A stretch of DNA of 24,599 nucleotides from VRUE01 sp036376915 (GTDB lineage Bacteria; Actinomycetota; Thermoleophilia; Solirubrobacterales; 70-9). Under the pieces are notes generated by a model. It saw nothing but the letters and a program-made list of their open reading frames with translations, did not search any database and had not been told where the DNA came from. The stretch covers positions 1-24,599 of the forward strand of contig DASUZK010000029.1 of the NCBI GenBank assembly GCA_036376915.1. The letters run 5' to 3'. The translations under genes were made by a program, and so were the position numbers. Of the stretch, positions 14,582 through 21,801 are shown piece after piece (positions within the stretch are counted from its first letter, which is position 1; each line of letters opens with the position of its first letter).

Positions 14582-15682
14582 GCTAGTGACACGATTTCGT
14601 TTGCTCGCGGGGCGCCCAGTGCCGACATCCTGCCCAAGGACGCGGTGCGGGACGCAGCCGCGGTTGCGCTTGCCGAGGACTGGGAAAAGGCGCTCTCCTA
14701 CGGGACTGGGATCGGGCATCCTGCCCTCTGCGAGTGGATTGCGGAGCGCCACGGGGGGCTCGACGCCGGGCAGGTGATGGTCGCCAACGGGTCGCTGGAG
14801 GCGGGGTGGATGCTCTTCGAGCACCTGCTCGAGCCCGGCGACCGGGTCGTGGTCGAGCAGCCGACTTACGACCGCACGCTGCTGATGCTGCAGCGGCTGG
14901 GAGTCGAGCTGGTGCCGGTCGCGCTGGAGGCCGACGGACTGGACGTCGCGGCGCTGGAAGCGGCGCTCTCCGAGGGCCCGATCAAGCTCGCCCACGTCAT
15001 CCCCAACTTCCACAACCCCGCCGGCTGCACGCTCTCGGCCACGAAGCGGGTGCGGCTGGTCGAGCTGGCCGCCGAGCACGGCTTCTGGATCTTCGAGGAC
15101 GACCCCTACCGCGAGCTGCCCTTCGAGGGCGAGGCGCTGGAGACGATGCTCTCGATCGACAAGGCTGACCGCGTGGTCCACGCCTCCTCCTTCTCGAAGA
15201 CGGTCAGCCCCGGCGTGAGGGTCGGTTACCTCGCTGGGCCCGGAGCCGAGATCGCCAAGCTGGCGAAGCGGGCCAACGAGACCTACATCTCGCCCAACAT
15301 GCTGGCCGAGTCGGTGGTGCTCGAGCTCTGCCGCTCCGGCGGGCTCGACCGCAACATCGACTTCGTCAAGGACGCGCTGCGGGCGCGTCGCGACGCCCTG
15401 GTCGAGGCGCTTGGCGAGCGGATCCCCGAGGCCGAGTTCGTCGTCCCCGGCGGTGGCTACTTCCTCTGGCTCGATCTCGCCGAGGGCACCGACACGACGG
15501 CGCTGCTCGCCGAGGCCAAGGGCGAGGGCGTCGCCTTCGTCGCCGGCCCCGACTTCATGATCGACGGTGGCGCGAACAGCCTCCGCCTCTCCTTCGCCAG
15601 CGTTCCCCCGGAGCGAATCCCCGAGGGCGTCGGTCGCATCGCTCGCGCGCTCGAGCGGATCCGAGCGGGTTCTCCGGCCTAG
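14579..15682 (+). CDS. Fold-type I PLP-dependent aminotransferase (2-aminoadipate aminotransferase/MocR-domain-like)
   Basis: This 367-residue class I/II aminotransferase opens directly with the catalytic domain (ISFARGAPSADILP), so it lacks the DNA-binding domain of MocR regulators. Recognisable sites are LSYGTGIGHPALCEWIAERHG (39-59), VMVANGSLEAGWML (PLP phosphate pocket), PNFHNPAG (142-149; Asn146), FEDDPYREL (172-180; Asp/Tyr that hold the cofactor), SSFSKTVSPGVRVGY with Schiff-base Lys207, and the carboxylate-binding LRLSFA at the C-terminus. This resembles the LysN/2-aminoadipate and aromatic/branched aminotransferase group; the amino acid substrate is not decided by sequence. The ATG at 14579 is chosen because TAGGGT lies 8 nt upstream and because residues before it do not look coding. 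It converges with the repressor gene across a large hairpin. Confidence 0.92.
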   Translation: MASDTISFARGAPSADILPKDAVRDAAAVALAEDWEKALSYGTGIGHPALCEWIAERHGGLDAGQVMVANGSLEAGWMLFEHLLEPGDRVVVEQPTYDRTLLMLQRLGVELVPVALEADGLDVAALEAALSEGPIKLAHVIPNFHNPAGCTLSATKRVRLVELAAEHGFWIFEDDPYRELPFEGEALETMLSIDKADRVVHASSFSKTVSPGVRVGYLAGPGAEIAKLAKRANETYISPNMLAESVVLELCRSGGLDRNIDFVKDALRARRDALVEALGERIPEAEFVVPGGGYFLWLDLAEGTDTTALLAEAKGEGVAFVAGPDFMIDGGANSLRLSFASVPPERIPEGVGRIARALERIRAGSPA

Positions 15683-15688
15683 ATCCGA

Positions 15689-15788
15689 CTGAGGCCAGAC
15701 AGCCAAGCCTGGCAAGGGCGCAGGGAGCGTGGCGTGCTCTGCACGCGAGCGACGAGGACGCCGACAGGCGCCGGCTGTCTGGCCTCAG
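15689..15788. terminator. Large nested hairpin between convergent genes
   Basis: The 16-bp perfect arms CTGAGGCCAGACAGCC (15689-15704) and its complement (15773-15788) enclose 68 nt. Inside that is a smaller hairpin, GCGTGC-TCT-GCACGC (15732-15746), and a weaker GCCTG/CAGGC pairing. The right arm overlaps the repressor stop codon. The position between two converging genes suggests a bidirectional end point, but there is no T-run, and the size is more like a repeat element or structured RNA. Confidence 0.6.
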
Positions 15789-16498
15789 CGGCCGTAGCGA
15801 TCCGACGATAGAACCAGCTGCTCCGGGATCGTCGCCCGCGGGGGCGGCGCGGGGTCGGCGCGGACCGAGACCGTCTCTGCGACGCTGCGGGACACCTGAT
15901 GGCGGCCCTCGCCGGAGGCGATCGTCACGCCCTCCTCGCCGGAGCTCTCGATCTTCCCCTCCAGCCCCGGGTGAAGGCCCGCGTCCTTGAGGTAGTGCAG
16001 CAGCTCCTCAGCCTCGTTCTCGAAGCGCAGCACGGTCACCGTGGCGCCGGGCTCGACGTCGGCGAGCAGCGAGCCCGTCTCGCGCGCCCCCTCGACGATC
16101 GGGTGCCCGTGGGGGCAGGTGGTCGCGTCGCCGATCGCCGCGCGCATCCGCTCCTCCAGCACCGGCGACATCGCGTGCTCGATCCGCTCCGCCTCCTCGT
16201 GCACCTCGTCCCAGGGTATGCCGAGCACGTCGGTGAGGAAGCGCTCGATCATGCGGTGACGGCGGACGATGTGGCTGGCGTGCTCGCGCCCGGAGGCGGT
16301 GAATTCGAGCGACTTGTCGGGTTTGCGCTCGACGTAGCCGTCGCCGATTAGCCGGCCGATCATCTCGTGCACCGTGGGGGGCGAGAGCTGCATCGCGCGG
16401 GCGATGTTGGCACCCGTCATCGGCAGTCCGGCCTCCTCCAGCCAGAACATGATCTCGAGATACTCCTGCTCGGCGACCGTCGCGGTGTCCTGCGACAA
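15785..16498 (-). CDS. DtxR/MntR-family metal-dependent transcriptional repressor (three-domain)
   Basis: This 237-residue protein has a winged helix (about 8-72, with PMTGANIARAMQLSPPTVHEMIGRLIGDGYV), a dimerisation and metal-binding domain (about 75-145) and a C-terminal SH3/FeoA-like domain (about 146-215). Aligned with DtxR, the primary-site residues Met10, Cys102, Glu105 and His106 become Glu12, Glu104, Glu107 and His108, and DtxR Arg13 becomes Glu15. This is the Asp/Glu-rich pattern of manganese-sensing MntR, so it may sense Mn rather than Fe. His81 and Glu85 match the ancillary site. The start is TTG at 16498, with GGAAGGAG 6 nt upstream; TAGTAT at 16542-16537 may be its -10. No iron-box palindrome lies in its 119-bp upstream gap. 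The control of the window's iron boxes by this protein is possible but not shown. Confidence 0.92.
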   Translation of the reverse strand: MSQDTATVAEQEYLEIMFWLEEAGLPMTGANIARAMQLSPPTVHEMIGRLIGDGYVERKPDKSLEFTASGREHASHIVRRHRMIERFLTDVLGIPWDEVHEEAERIEHAMSPVLEERMRAAIGDATTCPHGHPIVEGARETGSLLADVEPGATVTVLRFENEAEELLHYLKDAGLHPGLEGKIESSGEEGVTIASGEGRHQVSRSVAETVSVRADPAPPPRATIPEQLVLSSDRYGR

Positions 16499-16617
16499 GA
16501 GGCGCTCCTTCCAAGGTTGAATTCGGTGCGGACTCGATACTAGACGGCGCCGATCGCCATCGCCGTGGGCTGTGATGGTGCGCTGGCTAAGCCTTGCGGG
16601 GGATAGGAGCGGTCGGC

Positions 16618-17427
16618 TCAGCGTCGCTCGACCAGGGTCGAGACGACTGCCTCGTAGAAGCCGTCGCCCATCGCGCCCTCGGTGACGGTGACGTTGTCCC
16701 AGGCGGGCATCGCGGCGCGCAGGCCCGGGTCGCGCTCGGGCCCGTTGGCGACGACGAAGAAGCGGCCGACCGCGGCGGCGACCTCGAGATCCTCGACCGA
16801 GTCGCCGACGCCGATGCACTCGGCCGGGTCGTAGCCGCGTGCGCGGGCGTGCGCGGCTACGGCGTTGGCCTTGCTGACCTGCCTGGGAACGAGGTGGTAG
16901 CAATGGGTGCGGCCCTCGATGGCGGGCATCGGGCGGCCGATCGCGCCGTTGTCGAGCAGCCGCAGGTCGCCGGCGCCGTTCTCCGCCAGCAGGGCGTTGA
17001 CCTCCTCGACGTCGACCTTGCCGCGGAAGAGGTGCGAGAGGATGCGGCCGGTGTGCCAGGGGGTGTGGTACTCCAGCCGCCCCTCGTAGCGCCCGAAGAG
17101 AAGCTTGGGGATGCCGCGCTGCTCGATCTTCTCGTAGACGGTGCCGTCCTCGTCGGGGACGAGGTCGCCGGTCAGAAGGGTGGTCTCGCCGTCGATCGCG
17201 AAAGCGCAGCCCGCTTCGTAGATGTACGAAGCCTGGCCCATCAGGCGGGCCGCCTCGTGCACCTGCGGCTCGCGCCGCCCCGACATGATCACGACCTCGA
17301 CCCCGGCCCGGTGGCAGGCCTCCAGGCCCCGCGCCTGGGCCAGCGAGAAACCGCCCTCGGGGTCGTGGAAGAGCGAGCTCCCCTGCCCGAGCAGGGTGCC
17401 ATCGAGGTCGGTGTAGACGCATCGCAG
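16618..17427 (-). CDS. HAD-IIB phosphatase, mannosyl/glucosyl-3-phosphoglycerate phosphatase-like
   Basis: This 269-residue HAD hydrolase starts RCVYTDLDGTLLG, with nucleophile Asp7 and acid Asp9. Motif II is IMSGRR (Ser49), motif IV is GVGDSVEDLE (Asp209/Asp213), and the cap between includes YIYEAGCAF and LEYHTPWHTGRILSHLFRG. This matches the Cof/MPGP type of HAD phosphatase, which dephosphorylates sugar-3-phosphoglycerates or other sugar phosphates. The gpgS gene is about 2.5 kb away, so glucosyl-3-phosphoglycerate is a reasonable substrate (inference). No ATG, GTG or TTG lies in frame between a stop at 17442-17440 and motif I; the first ordinary start is a GTG at 17292, which would remove the nucleophile. 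CTG at 17427 gives the expected N-terminus (CTG at 17433 is an alternative), so either a CTG start or a sequence error must be invoked. Confidence 0.8.
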   Translation of the reverse strand: MRCVYTDLDGTLLGQGSSLFHDPEGGFSLAQARGLEACHRAGVEVVIMSGRREPQVHEAARLMGQASYIYEAGCAFAIDGETTLLTGDLVPDEDGTVYEKIEQRGIPKLLFGRYEGRLEYHTPWHTGRILSHLFRGKVDVEEVNALLAENGAGDLRLLDNGAIGRPMPAIEGRTHCYHLVPRQVSKANAVAAHARARGYDPAECIGVGDSVEDLEVAAAVGRFFVVANGPERDPGLRAAMPAWDNVTVTEGAMGDGFYEAVVSTLVERR

Positions 17428-17499
17428 GGGCAGGGCGCGAAGTCAACCAGACGCGAGAGGCAGCCAACCGGTCGGGGAGTGGTGAGAGTATGTGCCGCG

Positions 17500-19977
17500 A
17501 TGCGGGGCGGGCGCCGAGGCAACCGGGTGAGGATCCTGCTCGAGACCGTCCTGGCCGCGACTGCGGTCGCCGCCGGATGCGCGCTGATCGTCGTCGGCGA
17601 GGCGCGGGTCAAGTCGATCCCCGCTCTCTCGATCGCGGTCTTCGGCACCTTCCTCACCTCGATGGCGATCATCGCCGCCTTCTCGATCGAGGAAGGGTCG
17701 CGCTGGCCGACTCCCTGGGAGGTTCTCGACCGCGCCCACGTGCCCGCCTGGTTCCTCGTCGCGCTCGGCTCGGTCGTCGCCGCGCTGCTCGCCGGCGCAA
17801 TCGACAGCGCCTTTCTCAGCGCCTTCAGCCTGACCCTTGCCCTGACCGCGGTACCGCTCGCCACCTGGGGACTGTGGGGCTTGATCGCGCTCTCCTCCGA
17901 CCAGGGGCGCGGGCGGCTCGTGGTCGAGCTGCTGACCGAGTCGATCCTGGCGACGCCGTCGCCCCGTTCCCCCGCGCCACCCGATCTCGGCGAGATCGAC
18001 ATCGAGGACCACGTCCCCGACAGCTTCCTGATCGCCGGCGAAGCGCGGCCGCCGCGCGGGACCGGGGTGGCGATCGAGCTGGTCCCGGCGGTGCTGCGCG
18101 AATACGCCGACCGGCGCGATCTGGAGGCGATCGTCGGTCTGATCGACGAGGTCCACGCCAGCGCCCGCGCGGCGCTGGAGCGCGCCCGTGAGGTCGAGGC
18201 CGACGACTACCTGCGCAGCATCGACTCGCTTTTGCTGATCCAGCACTCCATCTACGAGGAGCTGGCAAACCGCGTTCTCGCCGGCCAGCTGGGCGATGCG
18301 ACCGCGCGGATCGCGCTCGCTCGCGCCGGCGAGGCGGCCCTCGACGTCGCCGGTCGGGCGCGACGTCCAGATCCCGGTACGGCGTGGGACGCATCCGCCG
18401 CGGAGGCGATCGTCGCCCGCCATCTCACGGCGCTCGCGCGCTTTGCCGGATACGTGGCCCGGGAGGCGGACGGACGGCTGGGCCTCGGTGCGCCGCCGCC
18501 AGCTGCGGGTGTCGCCGGAAGGAGCGGCGAGCGTGCCGGGGTCCTTGCCCTGCGCGGCGTCGCGGTGGAGCTGCAGCAGGCGATCCGCTGGGCGATCGAC
18601 CCCGATCCACCGGGCGCGAAGATCCCCCCGGAGCATCCCTGGCGGGCCGGTCTCTCCGATCCGGAGGCGGCGCTCGTATGGCTCTGGAGCACCACCGAGT
18701 CGGCCTCGGGCCCATTCGGCGTCGGTCAGTACGCGACCTGCGAAATCCTCACCGGGAAGAAGTTCTTCGAGTCCTACTGGGACGGCTTCGACGTCTTCAC
18801 GGAGATCTCGCGCCGGCTGGAGCCGGGTGAGCCGGAGGGAGGCGATCGCGAGAACGGGCGAGACGGCGAGGCGATCGCGGCATCGCGCGAGGCGGTTGCG
18901 CGGGCCGGGGGCCTGGAGCGGCTCTCGCTGGAGCTGGCCGCCTCCCGCCTGGCGGCGACGCCGCCACGTGTAGCCGGCACTCCGGCCTACGCCGGGGACC
19001 CCCGCCGGCTCGACGAGCGCCACGCGGCCTGCAACCTCTTCCTGGCCGGGGCGGGCTACAAGCCACCGGGGCGCGATCCCGTCGCCGACCTCGCCTGGCT
19101 TCTCACCGATCGCCTCCGCGGCAGTCTCTGGACGACGGTCTTCGACCAGCTCTCACTGCTCTCGGATCGGGTGTTGACGCCGCCGCTGCAGCCGCTGCAC
19201 CGCCGCCCGGAGGCGTGCGCGCTGGCGGTCGTCTTGCGCTTGGCTCCGCTCGACGAGGAGCCAAGCGAGGCCTCCATCGCCGCCGCCAGGGACTTCGTCG
19301 GGTCGCTACCCGACCCGTTGCTGGGGCTGACGGCTGAGCTGGCGGTGGCCTTGACCGGGACGGGGTCCGGGCCCCTCCCCGCCGAGCGCGAGGGGCGCCG
19401 GGAGCGGCTGCTCGAGGCGGCCCGCTTCGCGCGCAAGGTGACCCCGGGCCCGCTTCCCGCCCGGACGCCCAGGGCACCGGCGCCGGAGCCGGTGCCGCCG
19501 CTGGGCGAGTGTCCCGAGGGGTTTGCCGAGGGGCTGGAGGAGATCGCCGCGGCGGGAGCGGAGGTCGAGGTGGACGTCGTCCAGTGCGATCGGCGCTGGC
19601 TCGAGGGCTGGGCGGAGGCACGGGCGTGGATCGACGCCGAGCTGCTCGCCGGCGCGCTCAGGGCCGGGGTGCGCGTGCGCCGGATCGTCCTCTACGACCT
19701 CGCGCGCGACGCTTCCAGGCGCGATACCCGCCTGCACTACCGCTGGACCGAGTCGCTGGCGGCCGCCGTCCGCTGCTTCCCCCGTCGCGAGGCGACTGCC
19801 TCTCGCTATGAGGTGAAACGGCTGATCGTGCCCGCCGCGGGTGCGGCGGAGGTCCCAGCCGACGCCGTCTTCGTCCGCCGACTCGGCGAGCCCGCGGATG
19901 CCGGCTTCGAGCGTTTCTGGTCACGGTCGAATAGCGCGGGCGGTCGCTCCGGCGGGCTTGGCCTGATCGAGCTCTGA
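17500..19977 (+). CDS. Unrecognised 825-residue membrane protein with four N-terminal helices
   Basis: I do not recognise this protein. Four hydrophobic segments lie at about residues 11-32, 40-62, 82-101 and 104-131, so it has a compact N-terminal membrane domain. About 690 residues follow with no further helix, expected in the cytoplasm. That part is rich in Ala, Arg, Glu and Leu, largely helical around 175-300 (VPAVLREYADRRDLEAIVGLIDEVHASARAALERAREV), and contains FGVGQYATCEILTGKKFFESYWDGFDVFTEIS, then LTDRLRGSLWTTVFDQLSLLSDRVLTPP, a Pro-rich joint (about 645-670) and a final domain with VEVDVVQCDRRWLEGWAEARAWIDAELLAGAL and RRIVLYDLARDASRRD. No catalytic motif is clear. The ATG at 17500 is used; GTG at 17479 or 17482 is possible. 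It stands between the HAD phosphatase (divergent) and gpgS (convergent); a link to either is only positional. Confidence 0.8.
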   Translation: MRGGRRGNRVRILLETVLAATAVAAGCALIVVGEARVKSIPALSIAVFGTFLTSMAIIAAFSIEEGSRWPTPWEVLDRAHVPAWFLVALGSVVAALLAGAIDSAFLSAFSLTLALTAVPLATWGLWGLIALSSDQGRGRLVVELLTESILATPSPRSPAPPDLGEIDIEDHVPDSFLIAGEARPPRGTGVAIELVPAVLREYADRRDLEAIVGLIDEVHASARAALERAREVEADDYLRSIDSLLLIQHSIYEELANRVLAGQLGDATARIALARAGEAALDVAGRARRPDPGTAWDASAAEAIVARHLTALARFAGYVAREADGRLGLGAPPPAAGVAGRSGERAGVLALRGVAVELQQAIRWAIDPDPPGAKIPPEHPWRAGLSDPEAALVWLWSTTESASGPFGVGQYATCEILTGKKFFESYWDGFDVFTEISRRLEPGEPEGGDRENGRDGEAIAASREAVARAGGLERLSLELAASRLAATPPRVAGTPAYAGDPRRLDERHAACNLFLAGAGYKPPGRDPVADLAWLLTDRLRGSLWTTVFDQLSLLSDRVLTPPLQPLHRRPEACALAVVLRLAPLDEEPSEASIAAARDFVGSLPDPLLGLTAELAVALTGTGSGPLPAEREGRRERLLEAARFARKVTPGPLPARTPRAPAPEPVPPLGECPEGFAEGLEEIAAAGAEVEVDVVQCDRRWLEGWAEARAWIDAELLAGALRAGVRVRRIVLYDLARDASRRDTRLHYRWTESLAAAVRCFPRREATASRYEVKRLIVPAAGAAEVPADAVFVRRLGEPADAGFERFWSRSNSAGGRSGGLGLIEL

Positions 19978-20862
19978 TCACCCGTGTGAGATCGACCCGG
20001 CGAGCTCGGCGATCGGCGGTCTCCGGGACAGGCGCGGTGGCCCTCCGACCGCCCCGGCGAGCGATCCGGTTGGAGGCCCGCCCTCCTGCTCGAGCTCGGT
20101 CGCGAGGGCGGCGACGATGTCGCGGGCCATCTCCGCCAGCGCGGCCAGGCTCTGGTGCGAGTTGCGCTTGCTGCCCAGGTCCACCTGGGCCATGCGCTCG
20201 ATTCCCACCCGCCTCCAGACCTCGATCAGCATCGCGATCTCGACCCCGTAGCCGGTCGTGTAGGGGATCGCCGCCAGCAGCGAGCGCCGCCCGGCGCACT
20301 CGCCCGCCAGCGGTTGCCTGAAGGCGGCGAGCTCGGGGACGAGCAGCTCCAGCAGCGGCCGGGCGGTCAGCTCGGTGACGCGGCCGCCGCCGTCCTCGAT
20401 CTCCATCTCTTCGATCGCCAGCGGACGCCGGTAGAAGCCCTTGACGAAGCTGAGCGGGGGCGACTGCAGGAGGGGGCCGAGGAGGCCGGTGACGTAATGG
20501 GCGCCGAAGTCGCGGACGTCGCCGTCCAGGTAGACGACGAGCTCGCCCCGGCAGACCGAGAGCGCCCGCCACATCGCGTCTCCCTTGCCCTTGACCGGGC
20601 CGAGGTCGGGCAGCAGCTCGGACTCTTGGAACACCTCCGCCCCCGCCTCGGCGGCGACCGTCGCCGTGCCGTCCTCGGAGCCGGCGTCGACGACCAGCAG
20701 CTGGTCGACCAGGCCGGCGTCGCGCAGGCCGGCGACGGCGCGCACGGTGGCGGCGATCGTCGCCGCGGTCTCGCGGGTCGGCACGCAGACCGAGATCGGC
20801 TCGCGCTTGCAGCGGAGAATGCGGTCGAGGGCGAACTGCGAGTGGTCGAAGGTGGCTAGCAT
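19978..20862 (-). CDS. gpgS: Glucosyl-3-phosphoglycerate synthase
   Basis: This 294-residue GT-A (GT81) glycosyltransferase joins glucose from a nucleotide sugar to 3-phosphoglycerate, the first step to glucosylglycerate and, in mycobacteria, to methylglucose lipopolysaccharides. Motifs in order: SVCVPTRETAATIAATV (24-40), LLVVDAGSEDGT (55-66), DLGPVKGKGDAMWRAL (86-101), VVYLDGDVRDF with the metal-binding DGD (113-115), SFVKGFYRRPL (138-148), GGGRVTELTARPLLELLVPEL (158-178), PLAGECAGRRSLL, YGVEIAMLIEVW (205-216) and AQVDLGSKRNSHQSL (225-239). All parallel mycobacterial GpgS. The ATG at 20862 fits the expected N-terminus; the frame stays open upstream but runs through the divergent folP-like gene. 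The C-terminal 30 residues are Pro/Arg-rich and atypical. Only 27 bp or less separate it from the divergent folP-like gene. Confidence 0.93.
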   Translation of the reverse strand: MLATFDHSQFALDRILRCKREPISVCVPTRETAATIAATVRAVAGLRDAGLVDQLLVVDAGSEDGTATVAAEAGAEVFQESELLPDLGPVKGKGDAMWRALSVCRGELVVYLDGDVRDFGAHYVTGLLGPLLQSPPLSFVKGFYRRPLAIEEMEIEDGGGRVTELTARPLLELLVPELAAFRQPLAGECAGRRSLLAAIPYTTGYGVEIAMLIEVWRRVGIERMAQVDLGSKRNSHQSLAALAEMARDIVAALATELEQEGGPPTGSLAGAVGGPPRLSRRPPIAELAGSISHG

Positions 20863-20880
20863 CGTCTGGCTGAAATGGAG
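20857..20880 (+). promoter_or_regulatory. Putative promoter and ribosome site of the folP-like operon
   Basis: TAGCAT (20857-20862) could be a -10 element; it overlaps the gpgS start codon on the other strand. GGAG (20877-20880) lies 9 nt before ATG 20890, which supports that ATG over the one at 20875. Confidence 0.4.
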
Positions 20881-20889
20881 TCTGATCCG

Positions 20890-21801
20890 ATGATCTCTTC
20901 GACGCTGCGGGGCCGTGAGGTGACCCTGGACGTGAGCCGGCCGCTCGTCGTCGGGATCGCCAACGCGACGCCGGACTCGTTCTCCGACAGCGGCGAGCGG
21001 TCCCCGGCCACCTGGATCCGGAACGCGCTCGCATGTTATGAGGCCGGCGCGGCGATCGTCGAGGTCGGCGGCGAATCCAACGTCTCCAACAGGCCGCCGG
21101 TGACGGCGGCGGAGGAGATCGAGCGGGTGGTGCCGGCGATCGAGGCCCTGGTCGACGCCGGCGCGCCGGTCACCGTCGACACCCACCGCGTCGAGACCGC
21201 GACCGCGGCCCTCGAGGCCGGCGCGTCTTTCGTCAACGACATCACCGGCTTCCGCGATCCGCGGATGGTCGAGCTCTGCGCCGAGCGAGGTGCCGGGGCG
21301 ATCCTGATGCACACCGAGACCCCGCCGAAGACGCCGCTCTGGGATGACGGCCTCTATCCAGGCGGCGTCGTCGACCACATGCTCGCCTTCTTCGAGGAGC
21401 GCCTGCGGGCGCTCGCCGCCGCGGGGGTGGGGGAGGACCGGGTCGCGATCGACCCCGGCCCGGATTTCGCCAAGACGCCGCGCCAGTCGGTCGAAGCGCT
21501 GCGCGGCCTCGACCGACTGATTGGGCTCGGCCCCCCGGTGATGCTGGCGGTCTCCAGGAAGGACGTCGTCGGCGCCCTGACCGGGCGCCGCCCGCGCGAC
21601 CGCGGGGCCGGCACGCTGGCCGCGCTGGCCGCGGGGCTGCGCCGGGGCGCGCGCCTGCTGCGAGTCCACGACGTCGAGGCGACCATCGACTTCCTGCGCG
21701 TCTGGGGGGCGCTGGAAGAAGACGTCGAGGTTCCGGTCGAGTTGCGGATCGACGAAGAGATTCGTCGCGAAGGGCCGGCCGGCACGCTGGACCCCGCGTG
21801 A
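20890..21801 (+). CDS. Dihydropteroate-synthase-like protein (FolP paralogue)
   Basis: This 303-residue TIM-barrel protein belongs to the pterin-binding family. Conserved parts: GIANATPDSFSDSG (22-35), VEVGGESN (57-64), VTVDTHRVETA (94-104), FVNDITGFRD (114-123), ILMHTETP (138-145), AIDPGPDFAKT (186-196), AVSRKDVVGAL (220-230) and RVHDVEAT (258-265). True DHPS has GGESTRPG in loop 2, which contacts the substrate. Here it reads GGESNVSNRPPV, and the MHMRGTP loop reads MHTETPPKTP, so folate synthesis by this protein is doubtful. Mycobacterial FolP2, encoded next to gpgS, is also reported not to act as DHPS; this gene has the same neighbour, though divergent. ATG 20890 has GGAG 9 nt upstream; ATG 20875 is an alternative. 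The stop overlaps the helicase GTG. Confidence 0.85.
   Translation: MISSTLRGREVTLDVSRPLVVGIANATPDSFSDSGERSPATWIRNALACYEAGAAIVEVGGESNVSNRPPVTAAEEIERVVPAIEALVDAGAPVTVDTHRVETATAALEAGASFVNDITGFRDPRMVELCAERGAGAILMHTETPPKTPLWDDGLYPGGVVDHMLAFFEERLRALAAAGVGEDRVAIDPGPDFAKTPRQSVEALRGLDRLIGLGPPVMLAVSRKDVVGALTGRRPRDRGAGTLAALAAGLRRGARLLRVHDVEATIDFLRVWGALEEDVEVPVELRIDEEIRREGPAGTLDPA

Noticed and set aside
16570..16600. GGCTAAGCC near the repressor/HAD spacer as an iron-box relative
   Set aside because: The symmetry is only 4-1-4 and it lacks the TTAGGG/CCCTAA halves; a chance match is likely.
17292..17294. GTG at 17292 as the start of the HAD phosphatase
   Set aside because: It would remove the DLDGT nucleophile motif, which is intact just upstream in the same frame.
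16499..17467. Long N-terminal extension of the repressor frame
   Set aside because: The extension is antisense-like Arg/Pro-rich noise over the HAD phosphatase gene; the TTG at 16498 has a strong ribosome site and fits the DtxR family N-terminus.
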